Shown one piece after another: positions 45,301 to 57,245 of a stretch of 64,000 nt of DNA. Every line of letters starts with the position of its first letter. Position 1 is the first letter of the stretch. The notes under the pieces were generated by a model. It did no database searches and was not told the origin of the DNA. It saw nothing but the letters and a program-made list of their open reading frames with translations. The stretch spans positions 557,933 to 621,932 of the forward strand of contig JAJEKV010000052.1 in assembly GCA_021234155.1 (NCBI GenBank). Direction: 5' to 3'. The DNA comes from Isoetes taiwanensis. Taxonomy: Eukaryota > Streptophyta > Lycopodiopsida > Isoetales > Isoetaceae. A program made the position numbers and the translations under genes.

Positions 45301-45600
45301 CTGTTCCTGCATCGAATTTAAAGAGGAAGAAACGATTAGCAGTTTTGAAATGATATTAGGAGGAACACATGATGCAAATAATAGGAGGAACATACATTAT
45401 GAAAGCTTGGATAATGGGCTGCACAACAAGCTATTGGATCTCCCTGTTCCTTTGTAAGGAATTTACAAAGCAACAATAAACCGTGGACAGATTCGAACAT
45501 TAATTAGAAGCTAATCCTGAAGCTGCATACAAAAGAAAACAATCCTAAGAATATATCCTACGTCTACATTATCGTAAGTTTAAGTATTCCAAGATTTCGA
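39346..45600. other. Long AT-rich region without a supported gene
   Basis: Many short ORFs occur but none has a domain or convincing splice context. A 60-bp near-tandem repeat (CATTGTATGA(A/C)GTTCTTA, TTTTCGGTCTT) lies at 41138-41265. A (GAATA)6 microsatellite lies at 43440-43470, followed by an A-rich tract (43494-43525). Minus-strand exon-like pieces at 42660-43310 cannot be joined with confidence. Confidence 0.4.
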
Positions 45601-45607
45601 AAGTATC

Positions 45608-45883
45608 TTACCCCTGTTGATCATGAACTCGACTCAGGCGGAGTGAGGCGCCACGAATCGTAGCTGTGAGGAGGAGTGAGGCGTCAAGGGAAAAAACGGT
45701 CTGATGGAGGGAAGAATCGTAGAAACGCCGGGAAGATCCCATGTAGGTGATCAAGGTTTGTGATAATTTCCTTTCAAATTTTGCATTCAAAGCTGGCAAC
45801 TTGTGTCCCTCAAGAGGAGCCGCAAACTGAAAGGGACGCCGCATGCCTCTGCACTGCGGCGTTCCAGGCACAAAGTCCAACAC
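45608..45883 (-). CDS. Possible first exon of a minus-strand gene
   Basis: The frame opens MLDFVPGTPQCRGMRRPFQF and stays open for 91 codons to VHDQQG, where GGGGTAAGATAC gives a good GT-AG donor. The second methionine (MRRPFQFAAPLEG) begins a basic, Ser/Arg/Leu-rich stretch that could be an organelle-targeting peptide. Downstream candidates at about 45440-45400 and 45300-45245 each start with an AG|GAACAGGGAGA acceptor. No domain is seen. Confidence 0.35.
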   Translation of the reverse strand: MLDFVPGTPQCRGMRRPFQFAAPLEGHKLPALNAKFERKLSQTLITYMGSSRRFYDSSLHQTVFSLDASLLLTATIRGASLRLSRVHDQQG

Positions 45884-48289
45884 CCTTTCATTTTAAAAAA
45901 GAAGACGATCATAATATGTAATTGCATGGTTATGCACATGGATATCTAGTTCTGGCTATGCCACATATATGTTATAGTATCATGGAATTGATGATGACTC
46001 TGACATGTGGGACATGTGTTGATGGTGCATGAGTGCATATTCACTGGGCCAGGGTCCATTGCAATGGCTTGGACTCATGGTTGTTCTTGTTCTTGACATC
46101 AGGTGTTGTCACCTCTTGTCTTTGTTGTAAAAAACCACTTAGTACAACCTCTGTTCCATGAAAGTATGAAAAGGATCTTCATGATAAGGATCTATAATGC
46201 CTTGACAACCTACATAGCTATTAGTACTTGCTCCATAAGTACTTTTTAGTACAAAGCATTCTTTGCTGCATATAAATTCGACATTCCCACATTGTATTAA
46301 AGTGGCTCCATGAGGAACGACTACAAAAACCTAAATATGATGAGATGAAAAAGTGAAAAAATAGTACAAAACCCTACAACAACAACAAAAACAACTACCT
46401 TCCATGACTCCAATATGCTAAAAATCAAATGAAACTCATATTGTGGAGCTTGATTAATGCCCAATATGAAGAATTTTTCTAGATTATCTGGGAGGGGAAG
46501 AGCTGTTATAGAGCTATTTATACAACTTTTTGCCTCCTTACTATAAATTGCATCGCACTACAACATCACCTTTTAAGGATTAAAATGAAAATATGACATG
46601 CGGGCCAAAATATTCTTCTTAGAGAAGCCTTTATATGCCAACAACTATTGATGCTTCATAAGTTATGTAGCCGTGCAAAGAGACAACATTAAAACACAAT
46701 ACACCATGTTTGAAACATGCACATTCACAGTTCATGAGCATGAATTAAGATGTGCCTCTAAAGGATATAAATTTGACTGTGCTTCACTCACACTCCAGAG
46801 GCAATACATATAATGACATATCTTACGATCCTTACTTTATAGATTAAAACTTGGCGAAGAGTATCAGGTAGATGTTCCTCTGCTCTGCATGAAAAGCAAG
46901 CAAAAACAAAAGTTATTATTGTTTCTCAAAGATTAAAACCAACTAAATGAATAAAAGAAACAAAATCAAGAGGGGCAACGTGATAAGATGACACACTTTC
47001 ATAGTCGCATCATCATCTCCAACACAAAAATTATAAATTGGTTGACCATTTCTTAGTAGAATAACAAAGTGACCCAGAGTATTTTGGTTCCATATAACCT
47101 TGAATTCTGCAGCAAATATAATTTGAGTTATATTATGCAATGCTCATACTCAAATTCAATAAACAGGATAGCAAGTATTTCTAAAAAGTCCTAGATTTCT
47201 TAATATAGATAGTCTAAAATAAATGGATACATTGAGAATCAGTTTAAGTCGAAATCTAAAGATATCGAAGCAGGCCAACACAATAGCTATAAATCTATCT
47301 GCTCTGCAACTCGAGCAGGGGATGCAAATGGATGGCCCATCACCTTCTTAAACTTAATCTATCATTCTACAAACAATCTGTGTATTTCATGGTGTGAGTC
47401 CTACACCATGGCAGAATTTGATGGTTTTGATGGTAATTCTTGCATGCCCCAAGGATACTCATCTTATCCTTATACACAAAGCCTTAAGGACTCTGAATCT
47501 CAAGAAATATCTTTCTCTCATTTTACTCCACCACTTCCAGATTATCCAGTCCCGTTTCATGCATTTTCACGTGGTCCAGTTGCAAGAAGATCAGATATCC
47601 CTTAAGTATACCCTTATGCTAGTCCGCTTATTGTAACAGAGCCAAATCAAAACCTTTGTAAAAATATTCAAGAAACGAGTAAAATATAAATAAACCTCGT
47701 GGAAGCAAAGAAAAGGAGCTTGCTAAAGTACCTGTTGGAGATGTGCAGAAAGGAAGAGGCACAAACTGGAAAGACAATTGGTGGTTGCTCTAATCGATTT
47801 ACATGGAGAAATGCACAGAGAGTTTATTATTAAAGCTGGAAAACAGAGTTTTGATATTTGGCAAAAATTGTACTTGTAGTTATTGTCATAATGTCCAGAC
47901 TTGGGCAAAGATTTTGATGGGTGAAAGAAGAAGTGGCAAGCAGTTTACGAAGACTATAAATAAGACAAGGCCCAAAATAATCTCTCAGGTGCAGAAAGAT
48001 CTGAGAAGTGTAAATGGTTTGATCTAATAGAAGTGTAAATGGTTTGATCTAATAGACTAGTACATGAATCAAGCAAGTGCTCATGTTGTTTGTTATGCTC
48101 ATACACTGCCATAGACGTTAACACTCCCATGGCCCAAAAAGTGTCCTATAAAAATATGACAGTCATAAAAAGACACGTGAAAAAGGGCCTAAACCCCCTA
48201 AGTGAACGGAAGAGTAACAAAGTGAGCAATTGCCCAAATGTCAACTCGTGGTGGGGACTTCACGAACGTTCCAGGTCATTAAATAATGC
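45884..48289. other. Intergenic region upstream of the kinase gene
   Basis: Mostly non-coding. One plus-strand ORF at 47408-47605 is listed separately. A 25-bp direct repeat (AGAAGTGTAAATGGTTTGATC and following) occurs at 48005 and 48030. No promoter element could be fixed for the kinase gene at 48290. Confidence 0.4.
47408..47605 (+). CDS. Small ORF or exon, unidentified
   Basis: MAEFDGFDGNSCMPQGYSSY opens a 65-residue frame rich in S, P and F. Composition and the acidic, Gly/Tyr-containing N-terminus look like a genuine protein start, faintly similar to plant clathrin light chain N-termini. That comparison is weak. The frame stops after RRSDIP, and no further exon was found. Confidence 0.3.
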   Translation: MAEFDGFDGNSCMPQGYSSYPYTQSLKDSESQEISFSHFTPPLPDYPVPFHAFSRGPVARRSDIP

Positions 48290-50425
48290 ATGATGTGTGG
48301 TGTTGCTCAAATGAAGCAAGGAATGGAGAGAGGCGAAAGCAGTCGCCTTTCGACCTGGTCACAGGAATTCCTACGGCTCTCATCTCAATTCACCTGGATA
48401 GATGATTATAAGTGGAAGAGCAATCACAAGCAGTGCTCTGTGCTTCGATCCTTCTTCATAGATACGGTGGTGCAGTATGTGAAGCAGTGGTGGTGCTCTC
48501 TGTTTGCTACAGAAACACAGTCGGAATGGGCAGCTGCAGTTGGGAGGGAGCTAATTGGCGTCCTTGAAAGAGGCATGTGGCTTCTCAAACTCTGTGAGAT
48601 GGATTGGTCCACCACGTCTGTCATAATTCCTAGCGGCCCTGCTGAGTTCTGTGAGATTATTGATGACATGAAAAGGTATGCTAAAATGATGAATATGTTG
48701 ATCCAAGCTTCTCTCCTTGATTCTGATAGAAAAAATGTGGTTAAGCACCTTCAAAATAAGATAGATTCTGATACCTCCATTATGAAGACGACCTTGATTT
48801 GGGCTAGCAAGGAGGATCACAACGTGTTGCTGCAGAGCTTCAATGACAAACCCCAACATGGTCAATTTGCTCCTCATAGTTCCTTGAAAGATTTGTTTTT
48901 GGGGAAGCTCTCCGCCAAACCTAATATTGTTGATACCGACCTGCAAATGATGGAGGGGACGTTGTTGGGGACAGGAAGTTCTGGGGCGGTTTATAAGGCA
49001 AAGTGTTTTAATAACCTACTCGTAGCTGTGAAATATTTCAATCCTAACGAGTCTTCTTTTAGTTGCGAATTAGAACTGCTGATGAAATTGCAGGCTTCTG
49101 ATTCGTCCCACATTCTGCAAATATTAGGCCATTCTAAAGGTACGGATGGCTGTAGGCAGCTAGTATTAGAGCTTATGGATTATGATCTGGCCAAAATTAT
49201 ACAGCAGAAGATTGGTCTTCTCCAATCCATTGATATTATGATTCAAATAGCGAAGGCAATGAAGCATGTGCATGAGAGCAATGTAATTTATCGTGATATG
49301 AAGCCATCAAACATTTTGTTGAAACGTTTAAATGATCAATACCTTGTGAAGCTTGCTGATTTTGGGTACTCCAAGGTGTACACTCAGGCGGACACATCTC
49401 ATACTTATCTCAGGGGTACACTGAGGTATATGGCACCGGAAATGCTTGACCAAGATGGTGAAAGAGAAAGTGGTAAATACACAAATAAGGTGGACGTTTT
49501 TAGCTTTGCCATTACCTGTTCAGAAATTCTGACTGGGGAAAAACCATTTTCTGATAAACTTAAGCACAGCAGGAAAACTATGAAGAATTTATTAGGACAG
49601 GGGGAGAGGCCTGAATTGCCGGAAAAAACTCCACGAAGATTACAGGAGTTGTTGAAGCTTTGTTGGGATCCGGAGGCCAATAACCGTCCAGATTTTGCAT
49701 ATATTCTGGAAGAACTGTGGCATGTGAAGGAAGAATTTTTTGCGCATAACAATGGGAGATCTAGCTATGTTGCAAAGACGGAAGGAGATTGTAGTGAAGG
49801 AGGTCCATTAGTCTCTACACTCCAGAGGCAAACTCAAAACCAAATCAGTGGGCTAACGTTAAAAGGTAGTACGGAGATAGGAGAGAAGCTTATAGCCAGG
49901 ATGAAGGTAGCTTCAGAGCAATGCCTGATAGAGTGGTTTCGCGAGGACAATCAAGGAAACATATCTACAGTGAAGAGGAAGTTGAAGGGAGGAGGTGAGA
50001 TAGAAGATGCATACGAGGTAACAGCCTACGACGTGGGTTACAGGATTTCAGTAAAATGTTCTGGCGTCGAGAGCACAACGGTGTGTGCTTCTGCCACTCA
50101 TGCACAACAGGTAACAGGAGGGGAGATCGCGAGAAAAATCCTCCAACACCGTATGGAATTTCCTGTGAAGATCGACGGAGGGCAGCTATGTTCTAATCAC
50201 AAGCTTGTATTCACGGGGGATTGTTATCAGCTAGTGTGGAGGGTGCAACACAGTTTCAGGGAGGAATTTAAGAGTGGAGCAAATATTGAAGCCGACAAAA
50301 ATCATCCTTTGGTCTGCATTGTCACCACAACACGGAGGGGCCATAATAAACACAGACTCACATTCAAGACGATAGAGGACCGCAATAAAGCGGTATCCGC
50401 TTTCGAAGTGATGAAACGTCAATAA
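48290..50425 (+). CDS. Intact protein kinase with C-terminal A9-like domain
   Basis: Single-exon ORF of 711 residues. Residues 1-220 form a helical N-terminal region without a recognised domain. The kinase domain spans about 222-490: glycine loop GTGSSGAVYK (about 227), VAVK lysine 248, YRDMKPSN with aspartate 336 (Tyr replaces the usual His of HRD), DFG at 357-359, and APE at 382-384. The fold looks tyrosine-kinase-like (TKL), as in other plant Ser/Thr kinases. After a linker, residues about 540-600 (LIEWFRED, YEVTAYDVGYRISVKC) resemble the A9 repeat of the microtubule-associated AIR9 protein. The remaining 100 residues form a further folded-looking segment with no assignment. No introns or frameshifts, so it is probably functional. 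It is the only clear host gene here. Confidence 0.85.
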   Translation: MMCGVAQMKQGMERGESSRLSTWSQEFLRLSSQFTWIDDYKWKSNHKQCSVLRSFFIDTVVQYVKQWWCSLFATETQSEWAAAVGRELIGVLERGMWLLKLCEMDWSTTSVIIPSGPAEFCEIIDDMKRYAKMMNMLIQASLLDSDRKNVVKHLQNKIDSDTSIMKTTLIWASKEDHNVLLQSFNDKPQHGQFAPHSSLKDLFLGKLSAKPNIVDTDLQMMEGTLLGTGSSGAVYKAKCFNNLLVAVKYFNPNESSFSCELELLMKLQASDSSHILQILGHSKGTDGCRQLVLELMDYDLAKIIQQKIGLLQSIDIMIQIAKAMKHVHESNVIYRDMKPSNILLKRLNDQYLVKLADFGYSKVYTQADTSHTYLRGTLRYMAPEMLDQDGERESGKYTNKVDVFSFAITCSEILTGEKPFSDKLKHSRKTMKNLLGQGERPELPEKTPRRLQELLKLCWDPEANNRPDFAYILEELWHVKEEFFAHNNGRSSYVAKTEGDCSEGGPLVSTLQRQTQNQISGLTLKGSTEIGEKLIARMKVASEQCLIEWFREDNQGNISTVKRKLKGGGEIEDAYEVTAYDVGYRISVKCSGVESTTVCASATHAQQVTGGEIARKILQHRMEFPVKIDGGQLCSNHKLVFTGDCYQLVWRVQHSFREEFKSGANIEADKNHPLVCIVTTTRRGHNKHRLTFKTIEDRNKAVSAFEVMKRQ

Positions 50426-50601
50426 GATGGGCCTTAAGCATTGCCTCCAACATTCTTCCAAGCGAGCCACGTTAGGGCCAATACCCATAGATAGACCAGG
50501 CAACAATCTGAATTGAGCTGCATGTATTTGCATTTATTTATTAGTTCAGGCTAGAAAATGCCTTGATTTTTGTCCACCACAATAAAAAAAATATAGTATA
50601 A

Positions 50602-53594
50602 CTAGTAATGATGCCCAGCGTTGCTGGGCAATTGTTTGAAACATGTAAGAGGTTGTTTATAGTGACCCTCACTTGAGAACCTATAAGTTCGGATTATGCT
50701 TCACATTTGCTTTCAATTGTGTGGTAGCCCTCCCTTTTAATGTATGAGCAAGAGCTTGAGGCTAAGTTTTTTCCCCTTGTGGTATTGAAGATATAAACAC
50801 TCACTGGCATGTATAGCTATACAACCCAAAAAGACTAAATTAAGTCAAACAAATTGAAAAACCAAACCTAAAATGATGCTAAGGAAACAGTGCGAGTTTT
50901 ATAATGGTAAATTAGAACTATTGGTATGGTAGAATTAAAAGCGAATGGTAAGGTAGAACTATTGAAAGGTAGAATTAGAAGCAATTTGTGTGATTGTTAA
51001 GTTGTTTACAATGTAATGCTTTAGAGGCTTGCTCAATTAGTAACTCGAACTTTAAATATTTTTTTGCTTTATGCCACATATTGTCCAATTTTTTATGAAA
51101 TTGCATCAATTTGTGGCCTCATTTCTGGGGCATTAAGCAAGGGCACGTACTATAGAGCATATAAAGGCAACATGCATTCGGTTTCAAGGCTAGTTCTTTT
51201 ACCGCTTTGAAATTTAGGTGTAACCAACTAAAAACATCTCAAGGCTAGTTCTTTTACCACTTTGAAATTTAGGTGTAACCAACTAAAAAAATCTGTGACA
51301 GATGTGCATGCCCTATAAAGCATGTACATCACATGTTCATGTTCGGTTTCAAGGCTAGTCCTTTTACTACTTTGGAATTTAGGTACATCCAATTAAAAAC
51401 ATTCTGTGACAGTTCGTCATGAGTCTGCACATATATGAGAAATAGTGCAATCACAATTTTGGTTTATGAATAGAGTCACTTTATTGAATTGTGTCGGATT
51501 TCCTCCACGGTGTCACCTGCCATGGCACTCAAGATGATCAAAGTTGGACTCCTTGGGTTAACATGAGGATGTGAAATGGTGATGAAGTAAACATTATAAC
51601 TAATAACTAAATGTTAAGAGTATGTAGCAGTATTACAGTTGCCACAGGATCATACCGTGCCCAGTAGTCTGTACTTCCTTACTCACCAAGAACGTCTTAA
51701 GGAGAAATACATGAATGGAATCATGGGATCACCTTCAATTCATAATAGCCTAGGAGATCCCTGACTCCCAACGTCACAAACTTGGAGCCTTGTTTTTCAA
51801 AGTTAGACACCTGCGGTATAATGCAAATGCAAGCCATTCGAAAGTTGCCAATATCCTAAGGTCTTACTCCCAGAACCATGCTGCAGCCAAATGTAATCAT
51901 TCCTTGTATTTCAACATTCTTCTTTGATTTCGTACCATATTGCAGACTGGAAACGTCCATTATGTACTGGAGCATGGCCTATGGCCTGTTGTTAATGCCA
52001 CATGCTTGGATTTTGCTTAGCATAATTCTTTTATGTTGCTCAATGAAATAGCAAACCTGCAAGATTTATCAGGATTTCTGCCTGCTTATTATCATGGGAC
52101 AAATGATTGCTTCAAATCCTTCCATTAAATAAATAAAGTAAAACTAAATCAAGTAGGAATAAGCCTCTACCTTTAAACCTTGTTTGCAGATCAACACCTA
52201 CATAAGTACAACACTTGCAGAAGAGAGCAAAAAAAGGAGACAAACCTGTAAGGATTTGGTATCGAATCATGCTTCCAGCTCCAAAAATGCATTTCTCTAG
52301 ATTCTTTGCATTTTACATTTACACAGTGGCATGCAGTGTTACTTGGAAAAAAGATAAACCAAACTGGAGGAGCTGGCTGCCATAGCCAAAGCAAAGATCA
52401 GTTTAAGATGAGGAATCTTTTGAGGGCAATTTCTGGATTTCTACTTCCATCTAACTCGTGTCCAGAAGTAGAGGCATGCATTTCTACCAAAAGGGCCATG
52501 CTGGGTGGCAAAGCTCTTCTAGAATTTGCAAGCCATAGCCAGGGCACAACCAACAGACTAAACTGCACCACCATACGATAGATGTAAGCTCAGATCCCCA
52601 TAATAGCTGCTTCAAGAACCACCAGAATTTTACGCATTGTGACATAAAAACAGAAATGGCCTATAATCATATCTTGCATACTATGGATCATAAAAAGAAT
52701 CTACTTGCAGCAGACTTGACGATGCGCTTTCGTTTACAGACTGGGCATTCTAGCTTGGCATGTCTGCGCTTATCCTTCCCTGTACGGCCAGCAAGTCTAG
52801 ATTTCCCACCTCCCTAGTTTGTTGTTGCTGCATCAAAATTTATATTTCGATCATTACCACCAAGAGAAAAAACCACAATGTCTCAAAATAAAACTCAAAA
52901 TCATATTCCAGATTCTGGTCCTGGCCACTATAGGAAAGGTGCAGACGTGTGCCCTTCCTAAATCCAAAGTACCCACGACAACACTTTGTTAGACTGGGTT
53001 GGATATCAGTCTGGGCAGATGTAAGTTTGTGTAAGTTTGCAGATGAATAACTGCAAGAGTAAGAAATCACATATTTGTTGTATGAAAGCCTCACAGAAGC
53101 TATTAGAGTTCGCGGTAACACTTCGCCTCAAACTTCGCGGTAAACCAGAATAATCACTGGCATAAAAGCCTCTTCAAATGAGAAAATGCCAGAATTTCTA
53201 AGCTGCTACAGGGTCCATGGCAGGCGGCTCTTACCCTATCGGATATTTGGGAAAAGGCTGAGAAGGGCGGTTGTGGCAAGGCTCTTCAGGAACTTCACCG
53301 TAAAAAATTTCGAGAGATGTTAGTCGTTGAAAAACCCAGGCCTCGCTGAAACCACAACGTCATAGTTGCATGGATATACTCAGGGATCATAGCCATAGCC
53401 ATATAGCCATAAGGCATCCGCCATAGCCACCACAATTTTCTTCTAGCTACCAAGGACATCCAGCAAACTCTCGCTCCTATTGAGAAACCCTAAAAAAAGG
53501 TAACTTATCTAAGCCGTCCGATTTGGTCAAACGATTTAAACCGTCCGATTTAGGGCGTGGTCCATTACTTGCACCAAAACATTATAATATAAGA
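50602..53594 (-). mobile_element. Helitron, minus strand, 3.0 kb, non-autonomous
   Basis: The minus-strand 5' end at 53594 reads TCTTATATTATAATGTTTTG, preceded by host A. The 3' end shows the hairpin GCCCAGC-AAC-GCTGGGC, then 7 nt, then CTAG ending at 50602, followed by host T. This is the standard A|TC...CTAG|T Helitron form. No Rep/helicase is present. It lies 177 bp after the kinase gene's stop codon. Exon-like pieces inside (52690-52810) suggest gene capture. Direct repeats (AAGGCTAGTTCTTTTACC... at 51190, 51243 and 51350) occur near the 3' side. Confidence 0.75.
52690..52810 (-). pseudogene. Captured exon in the Helitron, CPVC motif
   Basis: The minus strand encodes GGKSRLAGRTGKDKRRHAKL and ECPVCKRKRIVKSAASR, starting after an AACTAG acceptor-like site. 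It is basic and glycine-rich with one CxxC pair, like a half zinc finger. The parent gene is not identified. Its good coding quality against non-coding surroundings supports capture. Confidence 0.45.
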
Positions 53595-54317
53595 TGTGCA
53601 TGTACAATATATGTTTATTGAACACGTTATGACACGATCGATCGCACGATCCCAACTCCAACTAAAAGTGTTTAATATATTTATGGAACAAACTACAAAA
53701 TGCCCTTATGGTAGAGGTAATGTTAAGAGGCCCTTCACGCGGAGTAAGGACCGGCGAGCCCGGCGGCGAGCACCCGTTCGCACCAGCGTAAGGGCTCATG
53801 GGCAACATTTCCTCAATGTTCGTTCGGGAGGATATTTCTTGCCACGTGGCGCCATCGTAGCCACAAAAATTTGATTACTCCGTTATCAGCCAGCGTCGGA
53901 GGAGAGGAAGCCATTACCTGTTTTAATCTAGGCCTGAAATATGGCGAAATATCCTCCCCCCGAACTTTACGTTTTGAAAATTTCACTGGATGCCCCTAAC
54001 TTTTTATGATTTCATCAAATGCCCATAGTCAATGTATATCCTTCTGTAATATTTCAAGTTTCACAAAATGCTCTTCAGTGTTTCAAATTTAAGAAGTTGT
54101 TGCCCATCCCTTTTAACATTGCACGTGGGAACATTATATGTTTTAATCTAAGCCTATAATACACTGAAATTTCCTCCCAACTTTATGTATGCTAAATAAG
54201 CTTAGAAAACAAGCTTCCCAAAATAAAAAAAAGCTCAAAAAGAACACATCAAATATGCACTCAACAAGTTTTGCTAGATTGTACAAGTTCTCAACATTTA
54301 CATGTTACCAAATTGTG

Positions 54318-54344
54318 CCCAGCAACGCTGGGCATCGTAACTAG
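54318..54344 (+). mobile_element. Isolated Helitron 3' end of the same family
   Basis: GTGCCCAGCAACGCTGGGCA, then TCGTAACTAG, is the same hairpin and CTAG terminus as the Helitron ending at 50602, but on the plus strand. No matching 5' end was found upstream on the plus strand. The next Helitron starts at the following base. Confidence 0.55.
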
Positions 54345-57245
54345 TCCTATATAATAATGTTTTGGCATGTGTTGTAAACCACGCTCGAAAACTTTCGACG
54401 GACCAGATTTCACTTCAAAATTTGGACGGTCCTTGATGCGTGAATTTTGTTAGGATTGCTGCGTGATTTGTGACTAGGGTTTAATACAATAACAGATTGA
54501 GCGACGCTTTCCCTCCGGTAGAGCTAAATGGGGCCTGTGTTTTCTATAGAATATGTGATCCAATACATTGGCAGATGAGCTTCTTTGGAAGCATAAGGAC
54601 GGCGCCATATTTGTTTTGTTACCATCCGATCTGTTTGAAAAAGAAAATGGCAATGATTTTGTTGCCCTATGGAACATCGAACCACAGATGGTTCATTTGT
54701 ATAGTTTGCTTTAAAATTCATATAAAATCAATGGCATAAAATTCAGTTAAACCCAATATATGGCAGTCATGTTGCACAGGAAAAATAGTTAAAAATGTTT
54801 ATACCCCTAAAATTGAAAGTTATGCTTAGATGAATCAAGGGGGGTCAAGTCCAATTTGCTTCATATTTACATAATGTAAAACTGTCTCAACAAAAAGATT
54901 TTTTTGATTTTTTTCATTATAATGGTATTTTTCTACACGAGATAAGGATGAATACACAAAAAACCTTGTTCCAATATGAAGTCTAGAAAGGAAGATATAG
55001 TCAGTCAAACATGACAGGTCAAAACAAGTTTTCTATCTTCTGTTGACCAATAATGGTTCCCAGAAGGCTGTTTCAATTAAAATTCTACAACTTTTGCATG
55101 AAAATGATTTATTACGTCAAATTTGGTATATGAATAGTTGACTAATTGCTTCATGCATAAAAAATATTTGTTGGCCTGTAATTTGAAGGTTCAGCTTTGA
55201 CTTTTAGTAACAAACTTAAGCGACTTTTAATTGATGTTTATTTTGTTATATTTGAAGGAAATTTATTGAAATAGTATGTCATTGAAAAAATCATATATGA
55301 ATGCTTATATGGATATGAAACCAATGAAAAAACAAGTAAAGAAAAAGAGCGAAAGGCATGATCATGATAAATCAATAAAGGTTTCTGTATTTAAGACCAT
55401 TACTGGTCCACATGTTCATTTTAAATCAAAAACTTCTTTATTTTAGTCGATCTCAAGCTGAATCTTAGGATATTAGTATTTCATGAGCTCCTCTGTCAAT
55501 AAAAATATCTATTGCTAGGTTTGGGCTAAAACTTTTAGTATTAGTTCCAAGTTATCATCAAGTGTTTTCCATGTTTGATGTCTAGTTTTGTGCTTTAAAA
55601 ATGAAGTTCAAACACCATATTTCAAAGCTTCCAAAAGTTAAGAAAGCAATGCAAGATGAACCAAAGAAAAATATAAAAAGGTATGGCTAAAGAAGATCAA
55701 TATAGACTGTTATGTCGATGCCAATTATTGGTCCACATGACCTCTCATTTAAAAGTTAAGATTGTCATCATCTTAATCAATTCTTTAGAATATAGTTTAT
55801 ACCACATTATATATGATAACACTAGTTGATTAAGGAGGATTGTCTATCTAAAAGGTAGATATCGAAGCACAAAAATTAAGTAGTTAAGGGCTATTTTAAA
55901 TGTATGAAAAAGTCCACTTACACCTTTCAAAGATGATCTTATAGACGATGAGAAATCATAATATCATTGTAGAGGACAAAATGAATAGAGCCAGCGCAAA
56001 TAAATAGAGAAAATTTCTCAATCCAGTTGGTTTAAACCTGGATCTATAAATAGTCCATGCTTATTTATATTCAAATCTTGTATATAATATATTATTCTAA
56101 CATGAAATTTGAGATATATATTGCCAATAAAGGTTCAAATTTACAAAAATTATAGCCTATCATAAAAGTTGATCTACATCTACTATGGTCCTACTTAGAC
56201 TACAAGACCTTGGAGCAGCCACAAATTGACTAACTTTTATAATACTGGAAAGTAAGTAGGTTTCTTCATTTTCTGATAAGACGACACCAAGGACCTCAAT
56301 ATCACTTTTTATCATATATCGTGTCGTAATGATGAATTAGAAAAACAGGTACGGAAAGTCTTTTGATCTATTTATTTATATTCATGGCTAAACTTCGTGA
56401 TATTGTCCTCCATTCATCAATAACTATCACTACCTACATCATTGTTGAGTTTTAGACTTATAAGGGTCTAATCAACACAATTTCGAACCTTTCTTTGTGT
56501 TCATCCTGATATATTAGATCTTGTTTAGGTCTAGGTAATACATGGTTATACCCTAGTTACACTATATTTATGTTGATAAAGTAAATTCTTATATAGAGTT
56601 CGTTAGAATGCATCATTTACTATCATTATGGGGCTTATAGATGGGGTTTATTAGAGCACTTTGACCTATATTTTTATTTTGAATTCTGTACAATAATTTC
56701 TTTAGTTAATAACGATACTAATATAACATATAAACATCTAAAAAATTCCTTGGACTATAGCTTGTCTAGTTAAGGACTCGTTGTCAAAAACATTAAGTCA
56801 AAACTTGTAATAATAAGAGAGAAATAATTCTTGAACCTCATGCAGCATTTTTAAGCAAAATAGGGTTTGGCGACTTCAATTAATACCAAATGATAGCGGC
56901 CAAATATGAAAACATGCAAATCGATATGTTTTATCATAATATATCAATTAATTTCATATTTAGCAAGGTTTAGACACTTTTATGCTAGAAATTTGAAGAA
57001 TGCAGTTCTAGAGTGCTGTAAAAACTGCTAAATTCTCCAAAGTTTGAACAATCATACCAATATAAACGTGAATCCAGTGGTCATGGAATTCTCACGTATC
57101 GTTAAGAATCAAGTGAAGACTCAAATAGTGGTGGTATGTTTTAAAATTAGATTTTCTTTTGTGAGATATATGGGTTTAAGTGGCAGGGGGTATGGTGGAC
57201 CATTTCTGGTCCATGGACCAGAAATGGTCTCCGGGGCAACTCTAG
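54345..57245 (+). mobile_element. Helitron, plus strand, 2.9 kb, non-autonomous
   Basis: The 5' end TCCTATATAATAATGTTTTG at 54345 directly follows the CTAG of another Helitron end. The 3' end has a 15-bp perfect stem (GACCATTTCTGGTCC, then ATGGACCAGAAATGGTC), then TCCGGGGCAA and CTAG at 57242-57245, followed by T. The interior is AT-rich without coding capacity. The base before the 5' end is G, because it abuts the earlier end. Confidence 0.6.
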
